Part shown: piece by piece, positions 1 through 10,300 of the stretch
Position numbering within the stretch: position 1 is the first letter of the stretch
Layout: every line of letters begins with the position of its first letter
DNA from: Ochotona curzoniae
Taxonomy: Eukaryota > Chordata > Mammalia > Lagomorpha > Ochotonidae
Assembly: GCF_017591425.1 (NCBI RefSeq)
Contig: NW_024464918.1
Span: forward strand, 13,204,001-13,268,000
Length of the DNA: 64,000 bases
Direction: 5' to 3'
Program-made: the position numbers and the translations under genes
The notes under the pieces: model-generated
The model's input: the letters and a program-made list of their open reading frames with translations, nothing else
What the model was told of the DNA's origin: nothing
Database searches by the model: none

Positions 1-407
1 TTTATTGGCATAAGTCTCACTGAAAAATAGCATCCTGGGAAAATATTGACTGCTGTAGACTCCAACCAGGAGCTATAACCCAAGGCAATTTACACTTGCA
101 GGATATGTGGAAAGTATGACCACCAACAAGAAGGGAAAGACAAAGTCACAACTAGTGAGAGGCAGAGACACAGGGACTTAGGGCTTCATCAACCCAGAAT
201 AACACACTCCAAACATTCCCAAGGTAAGCATGGCAAAGTGGTACAGGCTAAAGGTGGAGACACCTGACTCTTCATCATGGATCTATTGCTGTTGAAAGAT
301 AGGACATTAGAACCATTATGAAATTTCTGAGTTTGTGATTTCTCTTCTAGAAACAAGGTTAGAGGATAAAACTGCTACCAGACTTTCGAGATGAAAACAA
401 CTTCCTG
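1..407. other. Unassigned non-coding sequence
   Basis: No repeat family, open frame of note or regulatory signature was recognised. The sequence is AT-rich, unique-looking mammalian DNA. Confidence 0.5.
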
Positions 408-725
408 CCCTGCTATGTTGTTTGTGTCCCCTCAAAATTCATGTGCTGAAACCTAGTAATCAAGGTAATGGCATTAGAAGACAAGGTCTTTTACAGGTGA
501 TTGGGTCATGAAGGCTCTACCTTTGTAAGATTCAGTGCCTTGAAAAAGAGGTCCTGGAGAACAACTACCTAGCCTTTCATATAAAGGCACTATCTGTGAG
601 GAACAGGTACTCACCATACACTGCCACCTTGATCTTGCACTTTCCAGCCTCCATATCCATGAGTAATAAATACCTGTTGTTCATAAACTGCCTGGTCTAA
701 GGGGTTTTGTTTTAGTAGCACACAA
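408..725 (+). mobile_element. Solo LTR of the ERVL-MaLR group (MST/MLT1 type)
   Basis: The start resembles the MaLR LTR opening (GTGTCCCCTCAAAATTCATG, then a GCTGAAACC-like run). A GATTGGGTCATGAAGGCTC segment, a CACCTTGATCTTGCACTTTC segment and a TGTTGTT-CATAA 3' segment follow in the MaLR order. This is a non-coding solo LTR with no internal retroviral sequence beside it. It is diverged, so the subfamily is not assigned. Confidence 0.75.
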
Positions 726-1490
726 ATCAGTGAAGACATCTCTCCTTTGCTCCCAGGATGCTCATCTTCAGGGAGTCCTGGGCTCCTCTCTTGATGAGAA
801 AACTCTGGTGTGCCAAGCCCTGCAGGCAGCCTTCACCAATACAGATCATGGGTGCATAGAAGAAAGAAGTCATGGGAAGTATTCTTTGGTAAGTTTGGCC
901 CAGAGACAGTAATAGAAGGCTTGGGGACCACCCAGTTTACCATGGCTGCAAATTATGCTTCCAATCAAAGAAGGTGGCAGGGAGACATGGCTGCAGGAAC
1001 AGGAAAATGTGCCAGATAGAAATAGGGCCACAATAAGAGGGAATGGCTGCTCTCATTTGGTGCATGATAGAGATTTCCGGTAAATGAAGCAAACAAAAAC
1101 AGATATCAAATTATCACGTAAACTCTCACTGCTCTTATGTTAGAGTGTCAATAAAGGAAACAATTTGTGGAAAAAAGCAACACAGTAGGAACAAAAATAT
1201 GCCCATAATCGAGTTTGATCCATGTTTCTCTATATTATTGTATGCATGTTAAATTTTGATTACAGGACTCATAATACCTCAACATATCAACCTATGTGAG
1301 CTGTTCATATCACAACAAGGACTACTTCAATGTATCTGGGTCAAGATATAAGAGTTTCCTGATTTGTGTCAACTTAAAGTTGATAACCAGATGGGTGGAG
1401 GTAATAGAGCCAACATGTATACCTACCAGTCATATCTGCAGAGCTATCCAAGGATAAAAACTCGAAGCTTCATGACATTTGCTCAGCTTA
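726..1490. other. Unassigned non-coding sequence
   Basis: There are two overlapping 60-70 codon open frames at 730-1019, within chance expectation. Nothing else was recognised. Confidence 0.5.
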
Positions 1491-1494
1491 GCCT

Positions 1495-1692
1495 AAGCCA
1501 GGAGTGAGGAATTCAAAACAAATCTCTGAGGCAGGTAGCAGGGACTCATCCATTTGAGCCATCACTCTTGTCTCCCAGGATCTGCATTAGCAGAAAACTG
1601 GAACTGGGATCCAGATCAGGGGTTAGAACTCAAGCACTCTGATATAACTATGGGTGTCTTAATCTCTATGCCAAGTACTAGCTAGCCACTAG
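1495..1692 (-). mobile_element. Old lagomorph C-type SINE, 5' truncated or diverged
   Basis: On the minus strand the order matches the C-repeat body. On the plus strand it reads GGCAGGTAGCAGGGACTCA, a CTCCCAGGATCTGCATTAGC segment, GAACTCAAGCACTCTGATAT, and a final CTTAATC...ATGCCAAGTA segment that corresponds to the tRNA-like head. It is strongly diverged, so it is an early wave of insertion. Confidence 0.7.
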
Positions 1693-2269
1693 CATAAAAT
1701 TTACAGACTTTCTCCTCGCACATTCACCACATCTACTGAGTCCAGGCTGAAAAACCTTTTATAGAAAGGATAATAATTATGGCTTATTAGACAGCCCTAT
1801 CCACAGCCTCCACTGATCAACAACCAGGATAAAGAGGAGATCTAGGATCACGTGTGTTTCTGGAAAAATCTTTATCCTGGTCATCTCCGGAATACTCCCT
1901 GCCATTGTATCATTGAGTCAGTATGAATTTCTTGATACCTCTTACCCAAGCTGTATTCAATAATTACAAACTGCCCACACTTTTCACACATGCCAGATAT
2001 CCCAGGTTTCATACCTCTTGCAACTAGGAGGACTATCAGGGAAGTACACAACCTTGTCTTCACCTCACACCACTCCCTGCTTTATCACCACAAGAGAAAG
2101 CACTCATCACCCCCTAATATCACTTACATTTTACTTGTCTGATGCTTTTGGGCATAAAGGCAGGGATTCCTCTGTTTGCTTACACCTTTGTTTCAAGTAG
2201 CTAAAAAGCAATGTTGAAACCTCTGAAATATGTGTGTTTCGTTTCTTTCTTTTTTTTTTTTTTTTTTAG
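1693..2269. other. Unassigned sequence ending in a pyrimidine tract
   Basis: A faint L2-like stretch may lie at about 2100-2200 (AAAGGCAGGGATTCCTCTGT resembles the L2 'gcagggac' segment), but this is weak. A C/T then poly-T tract of about 30 bases lies at 2238-2268. Confidence 0.4.
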
Positions 2270-2279
2270 AAAACCTGAT

Positions 2280-2515
2280 GAACTAACATTTATTAGCAGT
2301 TACTACATTCCAGGCACACAAGCACTTTAAGGATTTCATCTTTGTAATAGCCTAATGAAGGAAGTACTGTTCTTTTTATTTGACAGATGAAGGGACTAAA
2401 ATGAGGAAAGATTTTGGAAAGCTACCCAAACCACGTAGCCAGTGAGTGCTGGAGTCGAGTCAGACCCAGTCACCTCAGTCTTGCCTCTGCACCCCTACAG
2501 ATTATACTTAGGGCA
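2280..2515 (-). mobile_element. MIR SINE
   Basis: The plus strand reads the reverse of the MIR core in order: ATTTATTAGCAGTTACTAC, a CCAGGCACACAAGCACTTTA segment, a GACAGATGAAGGGACTAAAATG segment equivalent to MIR 'acagatgaggaaactgag', and TAGCCAGTGAGTGCTGGAGT. It is ancient and non-coding. Confidence 0.85.
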
Positions 2516-3905
2516 TTTGCAGCCACATGGGTTATTCTGTGCCACAGATGAGGTCCCCTCATCTCCGTTCTCTTTCTGAGCCATGCTTCCTATAATTATA
2601 ACAGATAAGGACATAAACTGATCTGTTTCTCACACATTTGCACACACTATGAGGATACACATTCATGCATGTGCATGTAGTTTTCTCAGAGCAAAATCAC
2701 AAGATCCAGAATGCTGCACCCTGAACTACTTGTTTAAAAGTTATCTCCATGGAACTACATGATATTACTTACTTGCCACCACCCCTGCACAAACACTATC
2801 TGCTGAATGGAAAGTCAGGCTGGAGAAAGCCAGTGACTGCAATTGGGCATTCATGGTGTATCTAACGCAGAAACCCAGGAGCCCAACACACACTCAGAAT
2901 GATGCATCACACTGCAACCCTGCAGTGGCACATTCATTTCTCATTCATGAGCAGGGTGGGACACTTCTATGAACAACGGGCCTGCTTTTTGGTCAAAAAG
3001 CAGGCAAGTTGTTAAACTGAAGGGACAAGGACAAGATCACCTTCTAAAATAGAGTTTTTACTGCACTTCCCACATTGTAGCTAGGATGTACCTGTCAGGG
3101 GAGAAATGTAAATGCCTGAGTCATCAACTAGAAATAAAAAATCATTAATGTAAAACTCTGCATTGGGCTCCACATTCCCATAAATGGGAGCAAATTGTGT
3201 GCTAAAGAGAATCTTCACTTTCTTACTTGTATTATTAATGAGATTATTGAAGCCAGCCTCAGCTGAGCTCTTCTTCCTGTCCAAAACCCCAGGGGAACTT
3301 CAAATAAGGTATTCAAGGTTTCTACTAAGATTCACTCATTTGGTGTGAATGGGCATGCCAGGAAGTAGAGAAACAAACCAACCCAAGATTGAAATCATCT
3401 TCCCGAGGGTGCACTTCCAGCAGAAAGGTTTTGCTTTCTAAGGAGCATGATGTTCATTATCAGCTGTGACCCAGCAAACACATCAATGCCTCTGACTTAC
3501 AAAGAATCAGAGACCCAGAAGTGGTCATCCCAAAACATCTACCTAATCCGACTATAGGATTTTGCAGTCAGACCTCAGGAGGGGGGATGCCTCCCACAGA
3601 TTCTAGAATACTCCATACAATCCCCTGGGATGGTGACTTAAAGGCAGATTTCTGGATTCCTCTCTTGTGTCTATAAAATAAGAATCAGTCAGAGCTGGGC
3701 TAAAGAGTATGTATCTAAGTATGCTCAGGAGATTCTGAAATACCACCTTCACTTGACCTGTGGGGTCAGGGATCATAACTCTAGGCTCTTAAACCTACAT
3801 TCAGCTAGCAATGGGGGTTCAATCAGCTTGCTTTTCTTTCATTTGGTGACTTTTTTTCTCCTTGTGCTACTTCAAAGTCAGCTGTTTTAGAGATAGTACA
3901 GGTTT
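2516..3905. other. Unassigned non-coding sequence
   Basis: About 1.4 kb without a recognised repeat, and open frames no longer than 67 codons. Nothing else was supported. Confidence 0.5.
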
Positions 3906-3909
3906 TATG

Positions 3910-4135
3910 AAGAGTTTGAGGCTTATAAATCAGGAGAACTAGGTCTAAATCTACCACTTAGGAATTAACAGTGACTTAGAAAACTTAGCCTACTCAGTTC
4001 CTTAAGCTTCAGTCAATTCATTTAAGGTGAGGGAATAATACCTACAGCTCAGTGTTTTTGATGAAATTAAACGTGATTACATCTGTAAGCTGTTTGGTGC
4101 AGTGACTGGCATGCAACAGGACAATACAAGGGGAC
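3910..4135 (+). mobile_element. MIR SINE
   Basis: It matches MIR in order: a CTAGGTCTAAATCTACCACTTA segment, AACTTAGCCTACTCAGTTCC, GAGGGAATAATACCTACAGC, and a tail with GCAGTGACTGGCATGCAACA, equivalent to MIR 'cagtgcctggcacatag'. Confidence 0.85.
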
Positions 4136-4565
4136 AGAGGTGGTGACATTAAGGCCCAGAGCGGGGAGCAACAATGACAGAGCCATGAAGAACTGTGCTC
4201 TTTAAAATCTGAGAAGTTGGCAAAGCAAGATGAGCAACGACACGTTGGTAAAGTTCATGTAAATGTTTTTGCCCAAGGGAATACCTCAGTTTCAGGGACT
4301 CAGCAAATCCTATTCCTTGGGTCAAATCTAGCCTGCTGTCTCCTACTTACTAGAGTTTGACTAGTGTACAGCTACACGTCTTTGGTAAGATACGGCATAT
4401 TGCCACTTTAAGCTACAAAGACCAGTTAAATAATTATGACAGACATCGTTTGACCTGTAGCACCTAAAATATGCATATTTATTACCAGGTCTTTTCAGAA
4501 AAACTTCTTATAATTCCTCCACTAAAGAGCTGCAAATAGCGGCTTTGATTTTATACATGAAGGAA
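4136..4565. other. Unassigned non-coding sequence
   Basis: No repeat or gene signal was recognised. Confidence 0.45.
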
Positions 4566-4845
4566 TCAGGGGCTGGAATCATAGCATAATATACCAAGCC
4601 TCTGCCTGCAGCACCAGCATCCCATATGGGTATTAATTAGTGTCCCAGCTGCTCCACTTCTAATCTGGCTCTTTGCTTATGGCCTGGAAAAGCAGCAGAA
4701 AAAAGTCTGGCCTCTGCAACAATGTGAGAGAACTGGAAGATGCTCCTGGTTCCTGGCTTCGGATCAGCTCAACTGTAGCTACTGTGTCCATTTAGTAAGT
4801 CAACCAGAGGATGGAGGACCTGTATCTCTGTTTCTGTTATGAAGA
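4566..4845 (+). mobile_element. Lagomorph C-type SINE, older copy
   Basis: The head GGGGCTGGAATCATAGCATA is followed by the family landmarks: CAGCATCCCATATGGG, CAGCTGCTCCACTTCTAATC, TATGGCCTGGAAAAGCAGCA, TCCTGGTTCCTGGCTTCGGA and a pyrimidine-rich tail. It is diverged and CpG-poor, and a second partial copy in the same orientation follows. Confidence 0.9.
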
Positions 4846-4877
4846 TTAAACACAATTGATGGTGTAGCAAACATAGT

Positions 4878-5110
4878 TTTGGGGGCTAGCACTGGAGAAC
4901 AGCAAGTTAAGCAACAGCTTATAATGCCAACATCCCATATCAGAGTGAACTGCTCTGCTTCTTATCCAGCTCCCTCCAATTGCACTTAGAGAAACACTGG
5001 GGGATAATGTCCCCATACTTGGGTCCTTGCCACCCATATGGGAGTCTCAATTAAAGTTCCACATGCCTGGTTTTGGCTTGGCCCCATCCCGCCTATTGTG
5101 GTCATTTGCT
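4878..5110 (+). mobile_element. Lagomorph C-type SINE, diverged, 3' truncated
   Basis: It begins TTTTGGGGGCTAGCACTG and shows CCAACATCCCATATCAG, TCTTATCCAGCTCCCTCCA, CCACCCATATGGGAGTCTCA and a GGCCCCATCCCGCCTATTGT segment. The 3' pyrimidine tail is missing. It sits about 30 bp downstream of the preceding copy in head-to-tail order. Confidence 0.8.
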
Positions 5111-5290
5111 CTGCTAACGTATTATCCTAAAACATAGTGACTGAAAGTTATAACCATTTGTTATTTCAAAATGTCTTTGGCTCCAAGCCTCTGCTGACTC
5201 TGTGGTTTGTTACAGCCTAAAACCAATGTGTTGGAGAGGGCTTCAGTCTCAATAAAATCATGACCAGCGGAGGATTCCCTATTTGCTAAA
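5111..5290 (+). mobile_element. Possible ancient transposable element remnant
   Basis: The stretch CTGCTAACGTATTATCCTAA, then 'tagtgactgaaagttataaccatttgtta', resembles a widespread mammalian repeat beginning 'ctgctataacaaattaccac ... cttaaaacaac'. The family could not be named and the match is loose. Confidence 0.35.
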
Positions 5291-5399
5291 ACTTATTTGT
5301 AGCTCCAAAATCAATACTCACAGCATTTTTATGGTCATGTACAGACATTCTCAGGGCAACAAGCCAATTTGAGTTGCCCAACAGGCATATTCCTAGCTG

Positions 5400-5443
5400 A
5401 GGTTGGGTGACAAGATGATACAGGTTGGGTGACAAGATGATAC
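5400..5443. repeat. Perfect 22-bp tandem duplication
   Basis: The unit AGGTTGGGTGACAAGATGAT followed by AC occurs twice, head to tail, at 5400-5421 and 5422-5443, with no mismatch. It does not look like a microsatellite unit. Confidence 0.95.
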
Positions 5444-5890
5444 AGTTTTTCAGCTCTCAGACTGTGAAAATGTTTTTTTTGCAGTCTACTTAGTGCTGTG
5501 TTTTTTATTGGTTTTGTGTTTTGGGTGATGTTGTTATTGAAATGGCTCCCAGGTGTTATGGTGAAGATCTGCCTAATAATCCCAAGCCCAACAAGGCTGT
5601 GATGTGTGTCTTACAGAAAATATTTGTGTGTTAGAAAAGCTTCATTTAGGCATGAGTCATAGTGCTGTTGGCTGTCAGTTCAATGCCAATCAATCAACAA
5701 AAGATATTAAATAAGATGTCTTTGAACAGAAACACACTTAAAAAGGTTAGGTACTGGGAAGTTAATGAAAATATTGTGATCAAAGGAATGTAGGAGACAA
5801 TCCCTTTATTTCCCCTAGGTAGAATGATTTGTGGTATTTATAGCCACTTTATAAGGTATGGCTGTCACAAATAACATGAATCAACATATC
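5444..5890. other. Unassigned AT-rich sequence
   Basis: It contains short T-runs around 5468-5480. No repeat family was recognised. Confidence 0.45.
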
Positions 5891-5892
5891 TA

Positions 5893-6090
5893 TGGTTGAA
5901 ACTCAACTCTGCCACTTGCCCAGTCATGTAATGATGAGAAAGATTCCTCACGCCTTTGTGTTTTATTTTCATTAAGAGGAAAACAGGCGTAACAAACCAG
6001 GCTTTGGGGAGAATAAATTACAGGATTCCCAGCCCAGGAACTAGTACATAGAAAATGCTTAATAAATTGGAGAATCAATAAACTATTATT
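5893..6090 (+). mobile_element. MIR SINE
   Basis: MIR landmarks in order: TGAAACTCAACTCTGCCACT, TTTTCATTAAGAGGAAAACA in place of 'cctcatctgtaaaatgg', and the tail AACTAGTACATAGAAAATGC followed by TTAATAAATTG. Confidence 0.85.
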
Positions 6091-7005
6091 ATCTGAACTT
6101 GGCTTCACTTGGATTATGCCAAATAATCTGGATGTTTCACTTCTTCTATTCAGTGAGCTGGGTGAAAAGTAAGCACTTGCAAACTATATACTGAATCACT
6201 AAGAAGTCTAGGAGTGTACTAAGTGGAAATCCCATAGCCAGAGGAAAATGAGGACCTGTGTACCTGGTCTCCAGGTTTGAAATCAATACAATGAGAGATG
6301 GGGGTGAGAGGGTCGGAAGTATTATAAATACACGTCAACATTCAAGATATTAAATCAACATTGTCAATAGGCTGTTGACTCACTTTCCTCAGGAACCCAT
6401 AGAATGCCCAATAGATGGAAATGTACTCACAAATCAGTAGCTGCGGTATTTTCTTCACATCACCAGGCATGGGGCCAAGTGGATTTAGCCATAGTACACA
6501 ATGGATGAGTTATCTGAATAAGTCAACTACAATGTCTTGGAGGTAATGTTTCATCTCTACATGCTGAGTCATCCCCTCAAGAGCTGAGGTATAGCATCCC
6601 AACATCCCTGTGGCCTCTGCGTTTGGAATCTGACCTTCTCCAAACTGAGGTCCCCATCTCCCCTCAAAGGGAGAATATCCAGGAGCCCTCCAACACAGAT
6701 GTGTTGTGGAGAGGGCACATGTACATGTCAGGAGTTAACCCTGAATGCCCTCTCTTACAAAGGCAGCAGTTTATCTGGGAGGATAACCAAAGTCACATCT
6801 GAAGAAAGGCATGCACCACAATCTGCTTTCTGAGCACATACTGATGAAGTTCAGTGGCTCAAGACCAATTAATCTCCGAGATTCAGTTGTCTTGTGAAGT
6901 AGCAAAGCCTGGAGACCCACCTGGGGAAGGAGAGACATAAATTTTCCTGGTCAACAGGTCTCACCACCTTCCTCTTCTCGGGGTTTAGTAATGGCCAGAA
7001 ACAAT
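6091..7005. other. Unassigned non-coding sequence
   Basis: About 900 bp without a recognised repeat or useful open frame. Confidence 0.45.
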
Positions 7006-7009
7006 AGCT

Positions 7010-7175
7010 ACTCTTATTCAGCACTTAGTTTCCAGGCATTATCTCTTCCCAATTGTTTATGAGCACGATACTGAAACTGCCCTATACCAATAAGATGAAG
7101 TCAGGGTGGTCACGTGACTTTGTAAGACAGACGACCAGGAACAGACAGAACTGAAGTTCATGTCCAGGCCTCCTT
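7010..7175 (-). mobile_element. Degraded MIR SINE
   Basis: ATTCAGCACTTAGTTTCCAG, then AGGCATTATCTC, AAACTGCCCTATACCAATAA and TGGTCACGTGACTTTGTAAG follow the reverse order of MIR ('tgagcacttac...ccaggcac...ggtcacacagctagtaag'). Confidence 0.55.
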
Positions 7176-7639
7176 GGCACCAAAGCCACCCTTCCCCTTC
7201 ATCACAGTGTAACCCCAGCTGGTTTCCTTAATGATATCTACCTGCCGCTTGTGCCAAAAGGTTTCATTGGTCTGGCTTCTCCAAGGTGGCATCTGAAACT
7301 GCCAGTAGGATAAAAAGCTGTTGAGTGTGACAAGAGATGGATGTACCATATAAAACAAAAACCTCTTTGGATACAGAGAGGCAATGTGGCCTGGAACACC
7401 AGCCAACATATTTTAGGAGTATAATGTGACTCGGGTTCTAAGTTACTTTTTATCATACCAAGGAGAGATGGAACTAGAAAGGCTCCTTTGCCAGGATTCC
7501 TACCTTGGCTATCAATCAGAGATAGGAAGAATATACTTTTCCTGCCACAAAGAAACTTACAGCCAGAACCACAAACCTTCCTTCAAACACAGAAAATCTT
7601 TTAAGCAGTAGTATATTGAGATAGGATATTGAGATTGAG

Positions 7640-7985
7640 TAGAAACAGAGAGTGAGGGGAGACATGACAGATTTTGACACACAAATTCATGGTTATCTGT
7701 TGCCTATTAAACCCAAAATGACCAGAGCAGCACATATTAGTGAAAGTATAAACTAGAATAAAATTCTTGAGATTAATTGAACAAAATGGATCAAAGAGTT
7801 TATATGAATACAATCTTCTATCCAACCATCTGGCTGCTAAGATTGCATTCTATAAAAAACAAACAAACAAGACACAGATAAGCCAACATTAGTTTATCAT
7901 AGCATTGGTGTTAAAATAGGAAAAGATTGAATGTCCCCAAGAATGAGGGGTAGGTGTTATTAACTCACCATATTAAACAAGGCAG
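7640..7985 (+). mobile_element. Possible old L1 3' end fragment
   Basis: TAAAATAGGAAAAGATTGAA, then TGTCCCCAAGAATGAGGGGT, resembles the mammalian L1 3' segment 'aaactggaaacaacccaaatgtccatcaacaggg'. No open reading frame remains. Confidence 0.45.
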
Positions 7986-8264
7986 GCATTAAAACGCTCC
8001 TGATTTTCCCCTTGCCATCCTTTCTCAGAGCTCCCCACCCAGTGGATGACACCTCTTTTCTCCTACGTACACCAGCCAAAACATCTGGGCATAGACTTGC
8101 ACACTCTCTCCTACTACTCAATTAGTCACCAAGTCCTGTTCCAAATAAATCACAAACAGATGAAATCTACAGATTTCATACCATTGCACTTGGCACAACC
8201 TTTGTCCAATCTTGACAGTGACCACCCTGGGTCTTCATTTTTAACATTATTCCCACTCCAACCA

Positions 8265-8595
8265 TTGACAGAGTTTTTATTTTTAAAACAAAATAGTTAT
8301 TATTTGAAAGTTTGTTACACAGAGAAAGGGAGAAACTAAGAGGTCTACCCACTGACTTACTCCCCCAGATGGATGCAACTGCCACAGGTAGGCCAAGCCA
8401 AAACCAGGAGCCCAGAGCTTCTTCCAGATCTCCCAATGTGGGTGACAAGGGTCAAAGTATTTGGGCTATATTGCACTGATTTTCCCAAGCCTTTAATAGG
8501 GAGCTGAATCTGAAGTAGAACAGCTAGGATATGAACCTGGGCTCATAGGGAAAGATAGCTTCACAGGCATAAACTTCAACTTGCATGACAAAGCT
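8265..8595 (-). mobile_element. Lagomorph C-type SINE, diverged
   Basis: On the plus strand: GTTACACAGAGAAAGGGAGA, CCCACTGACTTACTCCCCCA, AAACCAGGAGCCCAGAGCTT, CTTCCAGATCTCCCAATGTG, AATAGGGAGCTGAATCTGAA. All are in the reverse order of the family consensus. Confidence 0.85.
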
Positions 8596-8639
8596 GCCCT
8601 CACCTTGATCTTTTCCCCTGTTTTTAATTCTTTAATTTT

Positions 8640-8695
8640 AATTTTAATCAGTTTCTAAGAAATTCAATGTGATTTATGGATATCATTCTTATTTT
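8640..8695 (-). mobile_element. Lagomorph L1 3' UTR end, part 1 (split by a SINE)
   Basis: GAAATTCAATGTGATTTATG, then GATATCATTCTTA, is the reverse of a lagomorph L1 3' terminus ('...attgtatctatgaaattcat...'). It resumes after the SINE at about 9014. Confidence 0.55.
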
Positions 8696-9013
8696 TTTAG
8701 ATTTACTTATTTTCATTGGAATGGCAGATCTATGAGAGAGAGAGAGAAAGATCTTCCATCCACTGGTTCACTCCCCAAGTGCCCACAATGGTCAGAGCTG
8801 AGCTCTAATCCAAAGCCAGGAGCCAGGAGCTTTTTCCAGTTCTCCCACACGGGTGTAGGGTCCAAAGTTTTGGGGGGCATCCTTCATTTCTTTCCCTGAC
8901 TAAAATCAGGAAGCTGGATTGGAAGTGAAGCAACCAGGTCACAAACCAGTGTCTATATGGGATGCTAGAGCGTGGTGGTAGATTAGCCAGTTGAACCATT
9001 GAACCAGCCCCTA
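8696..9013 (-). mobile_element. Lagomorph C-type SINE inserted in an L1 3' end
   Basis: It shows CAGATCTATGAGAGAGAGAG, CACTGGTTCACTCCCCAAGT, GCCAGGAGCCAGGAGCTTTT, TCTCCCACACGGGTGTAGGG, CTATATGGGATGCTAGAGCG and the head CCAGCCCC. The flanks ATGGATATCATTCTTA (left) and ATAGATACAATTCTAA (right) look like a decayed target-site duplication, which places the SINE inside older L1 sequence. Confidence 0.88.
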
Positions 9014-9125
9014 TAGATACAATTCTAAGCACATAATCATATACTCTTCCTTCTTCTTTCCTTCCCTCCTTCCTTCTCCCTTTCTCCCTTAGACTTCTTT
9101 CAAAATCAAATTTGATTAGCTTTTT
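9014..9125 (-). mobile_element. Lagomorph L1 3' UTR end, part 2
   Basis: ATAGATACAATTCTAAGCAC is followed by a C/T-rich run (9045-9090). The order is the same as at 16880-17110, where ATAGACACAATTCTAAAAAT precedes a similar pyrimidine run. Confidence 0.6.
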
Positions 9126-9219
9126 ACCTTTTCTCCTCTCAAAACCTTGCCAATGTACTTGTGATCAGAGAATTCCACCAAGCCAAGACACAAGTCAGTG
9201 TATACATAGCAGGAGTAAT

Positions 9220-9375
9220 CAAACCTTCCTATAAAGGGCCAGACAATAAACATTTGCAAAGGGTGCAGTCTCTGTAGCTACTTCTTATCTGTATTGCCAC
9301 CATAGTGTGAAAGCAATCATAGATACCTCATAAACATGTGTGGCTTTTCCTTAAGAAAACTTTATCTACAAAGGA
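9220..9375 (+). mobile_element. Ancient hAT-type (MER) DNA transposon remnant
   Basis: The segment TATAAAGGGCCAGACAATAA, a CTCTGTAGCTACTT segment and TGTGTGGCTTTTCCTTAAGA, then AAACTTTATCTACAAA, match the common mammalian non-autonomous element with 'gtaaagggccagatagtaaatattt ... ctttatttacaaaaaca'. Subfamily not assigned. Confidence 0.7.
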
Positions 9376-9994
9376 AAATACATGATGGATTTGGCTGTTG
9401 AGATGTAGTTTGTCCACACAAGTTCTGTTCTGTAGTCTCTTAACTTCCACAAAGCCATTTTACCACCATTGCTTCCCCATTAGGATATCAGAAAGGCTAT
9501 TCCTTCCACCAAGAAGTTTTTCATTATATTCTGATCCCTGCCTGCTTGGCTCCCTACCCCTCTCAGCCCAACATATTCCCCCAATATTGCTGGCAACAAT
9601 TTCTCATTATTCTGGACTTGTTTTCTGGTCCCGCCACTAGGTGCACCCCCTGAAATATCTCAAACAGGCTAGGCTTTTCATATTCTTCCAATTCTTTCAA
9701 AAAACCTGGTACTTGTCTTTTGGCAAGCTTGTCAAACTTGAGAAGAAGCAATTCTCAATGTGGTCATGTGTCTATACAAGAGCTCTTCAAAATCACTACA
9801 TAAAGATGGAACTAAAAGTATGACTTCTGATGAAAAACAATTTCCCTTAGCACATGGAAACTGTGTATTATGAAAATATGCACAAATTTAAAAGCATTTT
9901 AAAAATAAATTATAGCTTTATTCCATTTTTCATTAATTTATGATGTTTTATTAATATGTCATTTATGCCAGAACCAAAATTTCATGAAATATGA
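9376..9994. other. Unassigned non-coding sequence
   Basis: Open frames at 9398-9823 are 60-80 codons long and have no recognisable protein. Sequence around 9890-9960 is very AT-rich. Confidence 0.45.
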
Positions 9995-10300
9995 GCCAGA
10001 AGCATGATGCAGTATGCTAAGCCTCTACCTGTGACACCGGCATCCCATTTAGGCACCAGTTTAATCCCCAACAGCTCTACTTCTGATCCAGCTGTCTGCT
10101 AATAACCCGAGAAGGCAATGGAGAAGACCCCATATCCTTAAGCTACTGACCCCACGTGGGAGACCCAAAATAAGCTCTCATCTGGCTTCACACTGGCCCA
10201 AATCCATCTATCTGGGGAGTGAATCAGCAGATTGAATTTCTCTATATCTCCTTTTAACTCTGTGTTTCAAACAAAAATAAACTTTTCAAAAATCTATGTG
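9995..10300 (+). mobile_element. Lagomorph C-type SINE, diverged
   Basis: Landmarks in order: GCTAAGCCTCTACCTGTGAC, ACCGGCATCCCATTTAGGCA, CCCCACGTGGGAGACCCAAA, GGGGAGTGAATCAGCAGATT, and the tail GTTTCAAACAAAAATAAACT. Confidence 0.88.

Noticed and set aside
9628..9645. CTCF-like CCGCCACTAGGTGCACC
   Set aside because: It lacks the GGC part of the core.
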